DNA of 64,000 nucleotides, taken from Ktedonobacteria bacterium brp13 (GTDB lineage Bacteria; Chloroflexota; Ktedonobacteria; Ktedonobacterales; Ktedonobacteraceae). The stretch covers positions 3,286,001 to 3,350,000 of the forward strand of contig AP024096.1 of assembly GCA_015099395.1 (NCBI GenBank). The letters are read 5' to 3'. The first letter of the stretch is position 1. Each line of letters starts with the position of its first letter. The notes under the pieces were generated by a model. The model made no database searches, was not told the origin of the DNA, and saw nothing but the letters and a program-made list of their open reading frames with translations. This document shows positions 27,171 to 36,205 of the stretch, one piece after another. A program made the translations under genes and the position numbers.

Positions 27171-28331
27171 TTACTGGGGCTGGGTGGCGAGCAGCATTTT
27201 GGCGATGACCATGCGTTGAACTTCGCTGGTCCCTTCGCCAATCTCGTTGATCTTGACACTGCGCCAGTAGCGTGAAACTGGATACTCGTCCATAAAGCCA
27301 TAGCCGCCATGGATCTGGACGGCCTGGTCTGCTGCTCGCTTGGCGGCTTCAGAGGCGTAGAGCTTGGCGATTGAGGCTTCACGCGAGTAGGGACGCCCCT
27401 GCATATTCATCCAGGCCGCTTTAAAGTAAGCCAGGCGTGCCAGTTCAATCTCCATATCCATATCCGCTAGCTTGAACTGGATCGCCTGGAACTGTCCGAT
27501 AGGCATGCCAAACTGTTTGCGTTGTTGAGCATATTTTAATGCTTCATCAAGACAGGCCTGGGCCAGTCCTACCGAGAGGGCAGCAATGGCGACACGACCA
27601 GCATCCAGAATCTGCATAAACTGTTTGAAGCCTTCTCCTGGTCGCCCGAGCATGTTCGCTTCAGGGATCACACAATCTTCAAAGGAGAGTGGACGCGTGT
27701 CGGAGGCCTTCCAGCCCATCTTCTTATAAGGACGTCCAATCGCATAACCCGTTGTACCCTTTGGAACGATCAGGTTGGTGATCTCTTTACGACCATCAGA
27801 GCGCAGTCCCGTGACGGCTGTAATGGTCACACCGCCGGTCATATCGGTACCCGCATTCGTAATAAATGCCTTCGAGCCATTGATATGCCAGCAACCATCC
27901 TGCAAGATCGCACGCGTCTGTGTGCCACCCGAATCGGAGCCGGCCTCTGGTTCGGTCAGACCGAAGGCCCATAGCTGCTCACCACGCGCCAGAGGCGTCA
28001 GGTACTGCTCTTTCTGCTGCTGTGAGCCAAAGAGAGAGAAAGGAGTTGCGCCCAGGGAGGTATGCGCCTCCATCGTAATGCCTACAGAGACATCACCACG
28101 TGAGATCTCTTCAATCGCCAGGCAGTACGACAGGAAATCAGCGCCTGCGCCACCATACTCCTCGGGGAAAGGCAGACCCAACAAACCCAGTTCACCCATC
28201 TGCCGCACCAGTTGATAAGGGAACGCCCCTTGTGCATCCATCTCCTCCGCTCGCGGCTTAATCTCCTGCTCAGCGAAATCGCGACACGTCTGCCGAATGG
28301 CTGTCTGCTCCTCATTGAGTGAAAAGTCCAT
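27171..28331 (-). CDS. Acyl-CoA dehydrogenase
   Basis: FAD enzyme that introduces the alpha-beta double bond in acyl-CoA thioesters. The 386-residue protein is full length. It has the N-terminal helical domain (FSLNEEQTAIRQTCRDFAEQEI), the FAD-contact segments LWAFGLTEPEAGSD and GSKAFITNAG, and the C-terminal QIHGGYGFMDEYPVSRYWRSVKINEIGEGTSEVQ. The likely catalytic base is E366 in the GEGTSEVQ loop. It resembles short-chain or branched-chain enzymes. An enoyl-CoA hydratase for the next step is encoded 6 kb away at 20200. No electron-transfer flavoprotein gene is in the window. Confidence 0.93.
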   Translation of the reverse strand: MDFSLNEEQTAIRQTCRDFAEQEIKPRAEEMDAQGAFPYQLVRQMGELGLLGLPFPEEYGGAGADFLSYCLAIEEISRGDVSVGITMEAHTSLGATPFSLFGSQQQKEQYLTPLARGEQLWAFGLTEPEAGSDSGGTQTRAILQDGCWHINGSKAFITNAGTDMTGGVTITAVTGLRSDGRKEITNLIVPKGTTGYAIGRPYKKMGWKASDTRPLSFEDCVIPEANMLGRPGEGFKQFMQILDAGRVAIAALSVGLAQACLDEALKYAQQRKQFGMPIGQFQAIQFKLADMDMEIELARLAYFKAAWMNMQGRPYSREASIAKLYASEAAKRAADQAVQIHGGYGFMDEYPVSRYWRSVKINEIGEGTSEVQRMVIAKMLLATQPQ

Positions 28332-28495
28332 CCCGTAACTCTCTCTTTCTGTCTAAAACGTAATCTCAGCTTCATTTGGGCGCCAAAGGCCCTCACTTCC
28401 ATTATAAATGATTATGAACAGAAAAAAGAAGAGACCGCTATGATCCATCAACGTCAAACAAGAGCACTACTCCAGGACATCACGGGGATAGGTTT

Positions 28496-28552
28496 TAAAG
28501 GCCGGAGGGTTGAGCATTCGTACAGATGTATACAGTACTCAACATTCCGGCC
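28496..28552 (-). terminator. Terminator after metK
   Basis: GGCCGGA with GTTGAG pairs with CTCAAC and TCCGGCC around a loop of about 23 nt. When read on the minus strand it runs into TTTAAAA. It sits 40 bp after the metK stop. Confidence 0.6.
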
Positions 28553-28591
28553 CAATGACGAGGAGGACAGAAGTCTCCTACGACATGTTAT

Positions 28592-29854
28592 TTACTTTGA
28601 GGAGGCAGCTTTGCTACCATCGACGTTGGCTCCGACGCCTTTGCGCAACATGGGAACCTTGTTGAGTTCTTCCCATGGCAGATCGATGTCGGTACGACCA
28701 AAGTGACCAAAGGCCGCTGTCGGCTGGTAGATAGGACGACGCAGGTCGAGGGCCTGGATGATACCAGCCGGGCGCAGATCGAAGTGCTCGTTAATCAAGC
28801 GCACGATCTCCTCGTCAGAAACCTTGCCAGTGCCAAAGGTCTCAACAAAGAGGGAGAGCGGGCGAGCTACACCGATTGCATAGGCAATCTGCAATTCAAC
28901 GCGCTCCGCAAGGCCAGCGGCAACGATATTCTTGGCGATATGACGCGCAGCATAAGCAGCCGAGCGATCAACCTTGGTGGCATCTTTACCACTGAAGGCA
29001 CCACCACCATGACGAGCCATGCCGCCATAGGTGTCGACAATGATCTTACGACCGGTCAGACCAGCATCGCCCATTGGGCCGCCGGTCACGAAACGTCCGG
29101 TCGGATTGACGAAGAATTTGGTCTCTTTATCCAGCAAATGCTCAGGGACGACCGGTTTGATGATGTACTCGATGACATCGTGACGGATCTGCTCCTGATC
29201 GATATAGTCCGCATGCTGCGTTGAGACAACAACGGTGTCGACGCGAGTCGGGCGACCATTCTCATACTGTACGGTAACCTGGGCTTTGCCATCAGGACGC
29301 AAATACGTCATCGGACCGCTACCGCTCCATGAACGGCGACGTACAGTTGAAAGCTGACGCGTGAGTTTGTGGGCCAGGCTGATTGGTAGTGGCATGAACT
29401 CTGGAGTCTCGTCACAGGCGAAACCGATCATCATACCCTGGTCACCAGCACCAATGCTCTCCAACTCATCGTCGCTCAGCAGGACACGCTCGCCCTTAGC
29501 CTCTAACGAACGGCTGACGCCCATATCAATATCAGGTGACTGTTTGCCGATTGATGTTGTTACGCCACAGGTGCGATAGTCAAAACCATAATCAGCATTA
29601 ATATAACCCACCTGCTCAATTGTCTTACGAACAACTGCTGGCATATCTACCCATGCAGTGGTTGAGATCTCGCCGGCAACCAGTACCAGACCAGTTGTGG
29701 TGGCAGTCTCACAGGCTACACGAGCCAGGGGATCCTCAACCAGAATAGCATCAAGAATAGCATCAGAAATCTGATCACATAATTTGTCTGGATGTCCCTC
29801 TGTTACCGATTCACTGGTGAAAAATGTTTTAGGGCTGCGCATGAAACTTGTCAT
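28592..29854 (-). CDS. metK: S-adenosylmethionine synthetase
   Basis: Makes SAM from methionine and ATP. The 420-residue protein has the N-terminal [25 protein letters not shown], the [16 protein letters not shown] motif and [24 protein letters not shown] with the following [22 protein letters not shown]. These are all diagnostic. The outermost ATG at 29872 would add six residues; I chose [10 protein letters not shown] at 29854. A SAM-I riboswitch with its terminator lies about 150 bp upstream in the same direction, so expression should fall when SAM is abundant. ahcY and a PfkB kinase lie further upstream on the same strand. Confidence 0.96.
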   Translation of the reverse strand: MTSFMRSPKTFFTSESVTEGHPDKLCDQISDAILDAILVEDPLARVACETATTTGLVLVAGEISTTAWVDMPAVVRKTIEQVGYINADYGFDYRTCGVTTSIGKQSPDIDMGVSRSLEAKGERVLLSDDELESIGAGDQGMMIGFACDETPEFMPLPISLAHKLTRQLSTVRRRSWSGSGPMTYLRPDGKAQVTVQYENGRPTRVDTVVVSTQHADYIDQEQIRHDVIEYIIKPVVPEHLLDKETKFFVNPTGRFVTGGPMGDAGLTGRKIIVDTYGGMARHGGGAFSGKDATKVDRSAAYAARHIAKNIVAAGLAERVELQIAYAIGVARPLSLFVETFGTGKVSDEEIVRLINEHFDLRPAGIIQALDLRRPIYQPTAAFGHFGRTDIDLPWEELNKVPMLRKGVGANVDGSKAASSK

Positions 29855-30002
29855 GAGCCGTTCCTTTCTCAAAAGCTAAAGATTAGATAGGTGGCGCGTG
29901 CATAAAATAAGCGCCAGTTTTAGGATGTAGGGATGAGATTTTTTAAGTCTCTATCTATGCAAGAGGTGAATTTGAGAATAGCACTTCGCTTTTTTGAGAC
30001 AC

Positions 30003-30026
30003 AAAAAAACCCCTGCATTTCAGGGG
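30003..30026 (-). terminator. Riboswitch terminator before metK
   Basis: CCCCTG/CAGGGG with a 5-nt loop is followed by seven T on the minus strand. It lies directly after the SAM-I aptamer and is its expression platform. Confidence 0.88.
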
Positions 30027-30046
30027 CGAGGCATTATATATGCTCT

Positions 30047-30183
30047 TCCCCTCATCTTGCGGCATAGCATTAACCGCCGGAATTGGCACCCTTCCTGTAT
30101 CTAAACAGTACGTTCTGTGCTGTTCAGCAGGCGGGTTGCCGGGCTTCATCGGGCCGTTTCCCTCCACCTCTCTTGATGAGAGC
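30047..30183 (-). promoter_or_regulatory. SAM-I (S-box) riboswitch
   Basis: Read on the minus strand, the segment starts with CTCTCATCAAGAGAGGTGGA, continues with GGCCCGATGAAGCCCGGCAACC and ends with GGTGCCAATTCC and a GATGAG that pairs with the initial CTCATC to close helix P1. These are the conserved SAM-I core elements in the right order. A Rho-independent terminator follows, so SAM binding is expected to stop transcription before metK. Confidence 0.95.
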
Positions 30184-30478
30184 AATCTCACTCATTCGAT
30201 TGTGTATGTGTACAAGTAGCCCGATATATATCAATCGGCACCAGTTGGTAGTACAACCAACCCGTGATGTCTTGCTATCAGCATTGTAATTCATAGATGG
30301 GACAATTGTCAATGCGAGACAAGTGCATTACTGCGCATTCCATCTACAACTCCATCTGCTGTCTCCATGTACCTGCAGAATCGCAGAAGCAGCAAGTACA
30401 TGAGAGAGCGCGCGCGCAAGTACCAGGGGATATGGGCGACACAGGAGTAGTCCACATCCCCTCTAATCCTGAACTGTA
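30184..30478 (-). other. Gap between ahcY and the SAM riboswitch
   Basis: This gap of about 295 bp has no gene. It must hold the promoter of the metK transcript or continue from ahcY. A short TTGGT/ACCAA hairpin lies at about 30240-30260. I could not place a convincing promoter. Confidence 0.35.
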
Positions 30479-31747
30479 TTAGGTCCCAGACTCCCAGGAG
30501 CTGAGGTAGGCTTCCTGCTCAGCGGTCAGGGTGTCGAAGCCGATACCCATAGCATGCAGCTTCAGACGCGCAATCTCTTTATCGAGATTCTCTGGCAGCG
30601 TGTAGACCTTTGGCTCCATCTCTTTGGCATGTTGCAGCACATACTCGGCGGCAAGAGCCTGGTTAGCAAAGCTCATGTCCATAACGCTGGCCGGATGGCC
30701 CTCTGCGGCTGAGAGATTGACCAGACGGCCCTCTGCTAGCAGGTGAACCTGACGGCCGTCAGCATAGGTGTACTCGTCGACGAAGTCGCGGACACGGCGC
30801 TTGGAGACAGCCAGCTTCTCCAGCTCTGTGATATTGATCTCGTCGTTGAAGTGGCCGGAGTTCGCGATGATAGCGCCATTTTTCATGACTTCCATGTGTG
30901 CGCGATCAAGGACGTTGATGTCACCGGTGACAGTGACGAACAGGTCGCCCAGTTTGGCAGCCTCGAGAATAGGCATGACACGATAGCCATCCATGACGGC
31001 CTCTAAGGCACGTGTTGGATCGACTTCGCAGACGATGACGTTACTGCCCATGCCATGCGCACGAGAGGCAACACCACGACCACACCAGCCATAACCGACA
31101 ACAACGGCTGTACGGCCAGCGAGCAAAATATTGGTTGAACGGATGATAGCATCCAGTGAGCTTTGACCGGTACCGTAGCGGTTGTCAAACATATGCTTGG
31201 TATCGGAGTCGTTCACAGCCAGCACTGGGAACTTGAGCACGCCCTGCTTCTCCATGCTGTGCAAACGGATTACACCCGTTGTGGTCTCTTCCATACCACC
31301 GATGATCGTCGGGATCAGGTCTTTACGCTTGGTGTGAATCGTTGAAACGAGGTCACAACCATCGTCCATCGTCAACTGTGGGTTGTGATCGAGCACAGCA
31401 TTGATGTGGCGATAGTAGACATCCTCATCCTCGCCTTTGATAGCGTAGGTAGGTATACCATACTCACTCACCAGAGCAGCGGCAACGTCATCCTGAGTGG
31501 ACAGAGGGTTTGAAGCACACAATACCAGGTCAGCGCCACCAGCCTTCAACGTGATCGCCAGGTTTGCGGTCTCAGTGGTAATATGCAAACAGCCGGAGAC
31601 ACGGATGCCTTTGAGTGGCTGCTCTTTAATGAAACGCTCACGAATCAGGCGCAGTACAGGCATATCTTTTGCTGCCCACTCAATACGGTCTTTGCCGCGA
31701 GCGGACAGTGAGATGTCACGGACATCTCCTTTTATTGAAGTCGTCAT
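30479..31747 (-). CDS. ahcY: S-adenosylhomocysteine hydrolase
   Basis: Hydrolyses SAH, the product of methyl transfer, to adenosine and homocysteine. The 422-residue protein is of the shorter bacterial type. Visible are [27 protein letters not shown] residues near 50, the NAD-binding [55 protein letters not shown] and the C-terminal [21 protein letters not shown]. It lies between metK and a PfkB kinase on the same strand, a coherent methyl-cycle group. The start ATG at 31747 has AAGGGAA at a long distance. Confidence 0.96.
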   Translation of the reverse strand: MTTSIKGDVRDISLSARGKDRIEWAAKDMPVLRLIRERFIKEQPLKGIRVSGCLHITTETANLAITLKAGGADLVLCASNPLSTQDDVAAALVSEYGIPTYAIKGEDEDVYYRHINAVLDHNPQLTMDDGCDLVSTIHTKRKDLIPTIIGGMEETTTGVIRLHSMEKQGVLKFPVLAVNDSDTKHMFDNRYGTGQSSLDAIIRSTNILLAGRTAVVVGYGWCGRGVASRAHGMGSNVIVCEVDPTRALEAVMDGYRVMPILEAAKLGDLFVTVTGDINVLDRAHMEVMKNGAIIANSGHFNDEINITELEKLAVSKRRVRDFVDEYTYADGRQVHLLAEGRLVNLSAAEGHPASVMDMSFANQALAAEYVLQHAKEMEPKVYTLPENLDKEIARLKLHAMGIGFDTLTAEQEAYLSSWESGT

Positions 31748-31959
31748 GAACTAAATAATTCCCTTTCGTCAACACAATCCAGAGTAGTGCAAGACCACTC
31801 CCACATGTATCATTGTGGTACATATATTTAATAGTAGCGGGCTCTTACCTTCTCATTACCAGGCATTTTACAACATTTCACCATATCATGACTACTGCTC
31901 CCATGTTAAGGGCTTAACACAAATGGTGGTAATGCTCTATTAAGGCGTAATGCGAGAGA

Positions 31960-32898
31960 TTAGCGCGTGATACCATTTGGCTCGAAATGCGAGTAGCGTA
32001 CCAGATCACGATACCGTGCTATGATATGCTCCATTGTCAGAACACGCAAGCCGTCGATACCAAAGGTTGAACAGGCGAAGGAGCCGAGGATGTTGCCATG
32101 CACCACAGCACGCTTCAGATCATCAATCGAGTATCTGCCCTGCGCATCAGGTCTGGTCTGCGAAAGATACCCCATGAAGCCGCCACCAAAGCTGTCACCA
32201 GCGCCAGTGGGATCTACAACCTCTTCCAGCGGATACGCAGGTGCGCTAAAATACGTACCGTCCGCACCATACAGTAAAGCACCGTAGCTACCCAATTTTA
32301 CCACGATATACTTCAGGCCGAACTTGTACAATTCATTTACACCAGCAGGAATACTGGCTTGACCAGTGAATTGACGCACTTCCTCTTCGCTCATCAAGAG
32401 CACATCGACACGCTTCATCACCTCTTCCAGCTTGGGGCGGGTAATGTTAATCCACAGCTCCATGGTATCCAAAACTGTGAAGCGGTTGGCAGGCATCTGA
32501 TCTAGTACTTCTAGTTGGAGATCAGGCTGGATATTGGCGAGAAAGACGAGCTCGCTCTCACGATACACCTCAGGAACGACCGGGTGAAAATCGCCGAAGA
32601 CACCAAGCTGCGTATCCAGCGTATCACGCGAGTTCATATCCATGTGGTAACGACCATGCCAGTGGAAGGTCTTCCCCTCCTCAATCTGCAGGCCAGTCAG
32701 ATCAATATTATGATCATGCCAGAAATCCAGGTGCTCCTGTGGAAAATCACTCCCAACAATACCAACCAGATTCACCTGATCGTAGAGCGAGCCAGCTGTC
32801 GCGAAATATGATGCGGCTCCCCCTAGCACGCTCTCCATCTTTGTAAAAGGGGTCTCAACGGTATCTAAAGCGACAGAACCAACAACGAGAATAGACAA
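31960..32898 (-). CDS. PfkB-family kinase, probable adenosine kinase
   Basis: The 312-residue ribokinase-fold protein has the N-terminal LGGAASYFATAGSL substrate-lid region and the signature EVVDPTGAGDSFGGGFMGYLS containing the catalytic Asp (DPTGAGDSF). PfkB kinases phosphorylate sugars or nucleosides. Its place directly before ahcY, whose product is adenosine, suggests it removes adenosine to AMP. That is inference from context; ribokinase or another sugar kinase remains possible. The start is TTG at 32898, with GGAGA at ideal distance and no closer ATG. Confidence 0.78.
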   Translation of the reverse strand: MSILVVGSVALDTVETPFTKMESVLGGAASYFATAGSLYDQVNLVGIVGSDFPQEHLDFWHDHNIDLTGLQIEEGKTFHWHGRYHMDMNSRDTLDTQLGVFGDFHPVVPEVYRESELVFLANIQPDLQLEVLDQMPANRFTVLDTMELWINITRPKLEEVMKRVDVLLMSEEEVRQFTGQASIPAGVNELYKFGLKYIVVKLGSYGALLYGADGTYFSAPAYPLEEVVDPTGAGDSFGGGFMGYLSQTRPDAQGRYSIDDLKRAVVHGNILGSFACSTFGIDGLRVLTMEHIIARYRDLVRYSHFEPNGITR

Positions 32899-33077
32899 CG
32901 TACGTCTCCATTAAACATTCTATATATAGTACAAAAACGATAAAATTGCGGGTATATATCAGGCAAGCGACAAAGGATCGTTGCACGAGAGATAGCCACC
33001 GCAACAGAAATACTACCACTACCAGGAGAAACTTGAAAGACTCTTCTTTACAAGCGTTCCCGGTGTCCGAACTGTAC

Positions 33078-33713
33078 CTAGACAGGGGTCGCGTCACCCA
33101 GATGCTCAACCACACCATCCAGAAAGGCCAGTGTCTTGTTGAATTTATCGCGCGCCATTTCGCGTGCAGGTGCGGTATTGAGCGACTGATAAAGTTCGAT
33201 GAAACGCTCTTCGATATGCCGCAAGATAGCCGCAAGAACGTCTCCTGTCACAGCCCGGTTAGGATAGCGAGCGCCAAATTCGATCAGTGAGGTCACAACT
33301 GCCAGCCCGCTCAGACGCCCTAACTTATCGGCATCATAGAGGATACGACCCTCTGTCACCGGCTCCTCATGATCCTCGGACGTAGAGACCTGTGTATGAG
33401 ATAGGATCGCCTGTGTGATGCGTGTAATCTGCAACTCAGGCACGTTGATCCCTTTGAGAAACTCTTCGGCCATCTCCGCCGACTTGATCTGGTGATCGTG
33501 AAAACCATGACTCACCGTCGAGATATCGTGTAGATATCCGGCAACAGTTAACACATCTAGATCTATATCGGCTATCTGCCCATCCTCAGCCGGTTCAAGC
33601 TGGAGGGCCAGCATTTTACAGTTCGCAACAACCGCGCTTACATAGCGAAAACCTTCGCTCCCCATAACCTCTTCGGCATAGCAAGCAACGGATTGCACGA
33701 CATCAGTCTCCAT
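33078..33713 (-). CDS. HD-domain phosphohydrolase-like protein
   Basis: The 211-residue protein has metal-binding HD motifs, including AGYLHDIS and a downstream H-rich HGFHDHQIKSAEMAEEFL. HD proteins hydrolyse phosphate esters or nucleotides; the substrate is unknown. Its ATG (33711-33713) begins exactly where omega-RNA copy 2 ends, and the ribosome-binding site AAAGGA is supplied by the element. Longer in-frame readings into the element add only element-encoded residues (GPQKGFL), seen again before pepA and hicB, and are rejected. It lies 180 bp upstream of the PfkB gene on the same strand. Confidence 0.75.
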   Translation of the reverse strand: METDVVQSVACYAEEVMGSEGFRYVSAVVANCKMLALQLEPAEDGQIADIDLDVLTVAGYLHDISTVSHGFHDHQIKSAEMAEEFLKGINVPELQITRITQAILSHTQVSTSEDHEEPVTEGRILYDADKLGRLSGLAVVTSLIEFGARYPNRAVTGDVLAAILRHIEERFIELYQSLNTAPAREMARDKFNKTLAFLDGVVEHLGDATPV

Positions 33714-34156
33714 AAGAAATCCTTTCTGGGGACCCATACGCCTTCAGGCTATGGGAGGAAAGAAAGGCGTCCGCAGACGCACAATGTTTCAAGCCGTCCC
33801 CTTGCGGGGGAAGAACAGAAGTGCGGTCTGTCCTTCAATGCCAGAGATGGCTGGCACCCTTTTCCGCACAAAGTAATGTGTGCCTCGTCGATGATAGCGG
33901 TCTGCACGTCTCCTGAGCACTGGCTTAACCCTCGTAGACCTGGTTAACTCAGAAGTTATAGAGCAATGCGCTGGCATGCACACATTGGTACGTTCTTGAA
34001 CATTGCCGCTATCGTAGCCCGATAACCGTTTCCCGCCCCAAGGGGCATGCAAGGAACAGTCCTGGCTGGGACTAGTCAGGTAAGCTCGCAGAGAAGACGG
34101 GCAGAAACCACCCCATCTCTACAAGCCCGTCCCGTTTAGGGGACAGGGTTCCTGAC
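33714..34156 (-). ncRNA. HEARO/omega-RNA mobile element, copy 2
   Basis: Same 443-bp element as at 5562, in inverted orientation, placed directly before the ATG of the HD-domain gene. It differs from the other three copies at two positions. One change alters the CAGTCC/GGACTG stem to TAGTCC and the other alters AATGCG/CGCATT to AATGTG. Both keep pairing as U-G. The 5' flank, which would serve as guide, reads AAGGGAAGCTGTGTACA on the minus strand. It contains AAGGGA, so removing the element would rejoin a ribosome-binding site to the ATG. Confidence 0.68.
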
Positions 34157-34881
34157 TGTACACAGCTTCCCTTCAAATGATAGATGTAATAGTCGTTCTC
34201 AGTCTCTTATATTACTCAAGTGTAACTGAAGTCTCAAGTATTTTCGTTTACTTCCTATCTTCCGTAAACTTTTGGCACAGACAGGGTGGATCAGTCCTCT
34301 TCCTCACACAGCATAACCGCGAGTGCCTCTGTATAGGGGGAGCGATACGGGTACCCAGCATCGTGGTCACCTCTTCCGGCTTGCGCTGCTCGATCGGGAT
34401 CTGCTCGCCAGAGGATAGCGTGAGATCGATAGTAGAACAGGGCGTAACCACATAGAAAAGGGATATCACGAAATTACTCTGATATGTAACGAAGAGGAAA
34501 CGCAAGCCGCGTCTTGTTTGCCCAATAGTACTAAATTATAGGCTAATGATTGCTGTAGTTCTACCAGAGTATGTTACCATGATAAACGATACAGCACGTA
34601 ACAGCAAGTACGCAAGACTACTCTATCATGTTACTGATGGTGTTCATTGTCCGTTCCACTACACAGAAGGAAAAAGCGTTTCCGTATCTGAACCGCGTGG
34701 TTCTCTGTCACAGTCAGACCCTTTGGGGCAGTATTTTATTGCAGCATCGTTGCCCACTGCTCTGTCTATCTGTCACACATCTATCACGCACGCATAAGCG
34801 ATACATCTTCGGAGACGGCTGCTGGTTGCTCTTGCATGGAACGGACAAGAAAATCGGTAGCTATCGAAGGGATTGTAGCGC
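34157..34881. other. 725-bp region without a supported gene
   Basis: This region lies between omega-RNA copy 2 and an ECF sigma gene. Short ORFs occur on both strands. One on the minus strand (34248-34505) contains a protein-like stretch ([20 protein letters not shown]) and may be a gene remnant, but I recognise no family. The region must hold the promoters of the divergent HD and sigma genes. Confidence 0.3.
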
Positions 34882-35418
34882 ATGGTCCGGGTGGAAACCA
34901 AGGAAGACTCCTGGTCTTTTGAACAAATATACGACGAATATAAGACGCCGATCTATAACTATGTCTATCACCTGGTAGGTGATCGCGAGCAGGCGGACGA
35001 CCTTACGCAAGATACGTTTCTTAAGGCGTTCCGCGCTCTGCCAAAGATGGACGCAAACCTGAAACTTTCAGCCTGGCTGTATCGTATCGCCACCAATACT
35101 GCATACGATGCGTTGCGACGGCGTAAGTTGATTGCGTGGCTTCCCTGGCAAGATCTCGATCATGAACCTGCTGATGTTGAGAGCGCAGACCCACAAGAGA
35201 TATATGGGACAACCGAGATGGTGCGTGCTGCTCTTCGGCGTATGCCTCAGCAATATCGTGCCGCTCTGCTCCTGTATACACAGGAAGGCTTCTCGTATAG
35301 CGAGATCGCACACACGTTGAATATCGCTGAGAGCGGGGTCAAGATGTATCTCTCTCGAGCACGGCAATCGTTTAGACAACATTATCGCGCCCTGGAACAG
35401 GGGGGAGGAACCAGATGA
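34882..35418 (+). CDS. ECF RNA polymerase sigma factor
   Basis: The 178-residue protein is a standard-size ECF sigma factor. Region 2 is IYDEYKTPIYNYVYHLVGDREQADDLTQDTFLKAFRAL with AWLYRIATNTAYDALRRRK. Region 4 is ALRRMPQQYRAALLLYTQEGFSYSEIAHTLNIAESGVKMYLSRARQSFR. It is clearly related to the sigma factor at 22745 but lacks its long N-terminus and linker. It overlaps the next gene, an anti-sigma factor, by ATGA. AGGGA precedes the ATG. Confidence 0.92.
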   Translation: MVRVETKEDSWSFEQIYDEYKTPIYNYVYHLVGDREQADDLTQDTFLKAFRALPKMDANLKLSAWLYRIATNTAYDALRRRKLIAWLPWQDLDHEPADVESADPQEIYGTTEMVRAALRRMPQQYRAALLLYTQEGFSYSEIAHTLNIAESGVKMYLSRARQSFRQHYRALEQGGGTR

Positions 35419-35831
35419 ACTGTGAGCACGTCGAGGGGCTTTTAAGTGCCTACCTTGATGATCTGCTCACAGTTCATACGTATCACGAGGTGACCCTACA
35501 TCTGGAGGACTGCAAGTCATGCCGCTCGCTACTGGCAGATTACCAGCGCTACGATGCGCTATTAACCCAACTGCCACGCGTCGAACCAGCACCACAACTT
35601 CGTGATGCTCTTTTCTCCTCCTCAGCCTATGGCTATCTGCACAATCGGCAAACGCTCGAAAAAACAGCCTGCGTTACTGGAACTAATACACCCACTCCCT
35701 GCTCAGGACAACGCTCCCCACTCCTACAAGCTCAGCCCGTTTCCCAGCGTCCCTTCCTCATACTGCTCCTCATCTTCTTCTCGCTTGTCTATCTTTTCAG
35801 CCTGCATTGGATCAACACAAAAAGAGGCTAA
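35415..35831 (+). CDS. Zinc-finger anti-sigma factor, small membrane protein
   Basis: The 138-residue protein has an N-terminal ZAS-type motif (HEVTLHLEDCKSC) and one C-terminal membrane segment (about 115-133), ending soon after. It should bind the co-encoded sigma factor at the membrane. Translational coupling by ATGA overlap supports pairing. Unlike the anti-sigma-like protein at 23581, it has almost no external domain, so the signal must come through the membrane segment or a partner. Confidence 0.82.
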   Translation: MNCEHVEGLLSAYLDDLLTVHTYHEVTLHLEDCKSCRSLLADYQRYDALLTQLPRVEPAPQLRDALFSSSAYGYLHNRQTLEKTACVTGTNTPTPCSGQRSPLLQAQPVSQRPFLILLLIFFSLVYLFSLHWINTKRG

Positions 35832-35983
35832 AGTCTGATCTTTGTGTGCCAGACAATTACATTGTATGAAACACATAGAGACAAAATAGGCAAAAATACG
35901 CTTTCGTTATTAAAATTCAATGAATTTATACTACCCTAAAAGATTGCTCCTAAAAAACGCTAACATTTTGCTCGTCAATACGT

Positions 35984-36205
35984 TATAATACATAGGCCTG
36001 GGACGGAAGGCGGGATATACGTAGGCAAGCAGATCCACCTCGACGAGCAGCTTGTAGCGTATTTCTACGATATACGTGCAACCTTTTCCCCATGGGGTTG
36101 GCACGCGCCCCGTTCAAAGCTTCGCGTCGCTAAGCTGACGCGCGGTAAGGAGAGGACGAGCTGGCACCCCGTTCTCTCTTTGCTTTTATTCGTAGGGAAG
36201 GTCGT
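35984..36205 (+). promoter_or_regulatory. Promoter and structured leader of the histidine kinase gene
   Basis: TATAAT at 35984-35989 could serve as a -10. The next roughly 215 bp before the start contain several GC-rich inverted repeats, such as GCGTC/GACGC near 36125 and CCCC/GGGG near 36090, so the leader is probably structured. The TGGGACGGAAGGC stretch recalls part of the c-di-GMP-I motif, but the other required parts are missing. I assign no riboswitch class. Confidence 0.35.

Noticed and set aside
33714..33737. Longer starts of the HD protein, pepA and hicB reading into the element (MGPQKGFL...)
   Set aside because: The extra residues are identical in three unrelated proteins because they come from the element. 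The ATG at the junction has its own AAAGGA and fits each family.
34248..34505. 85-residue minus-strand ORF in the 34.2-34.9 kb gap
   Set aside because: Parts look protein-like but there is no start signal, no family and no full-length frame. It is mentioned only as a possible remnant.
35995..36205. c-di-GMP-I riboswitch before the histidine kinase
   Set aside because: Only a TGGGACG-like fragment fits; the remaining conserved segments and tetraloop receptor are absent.
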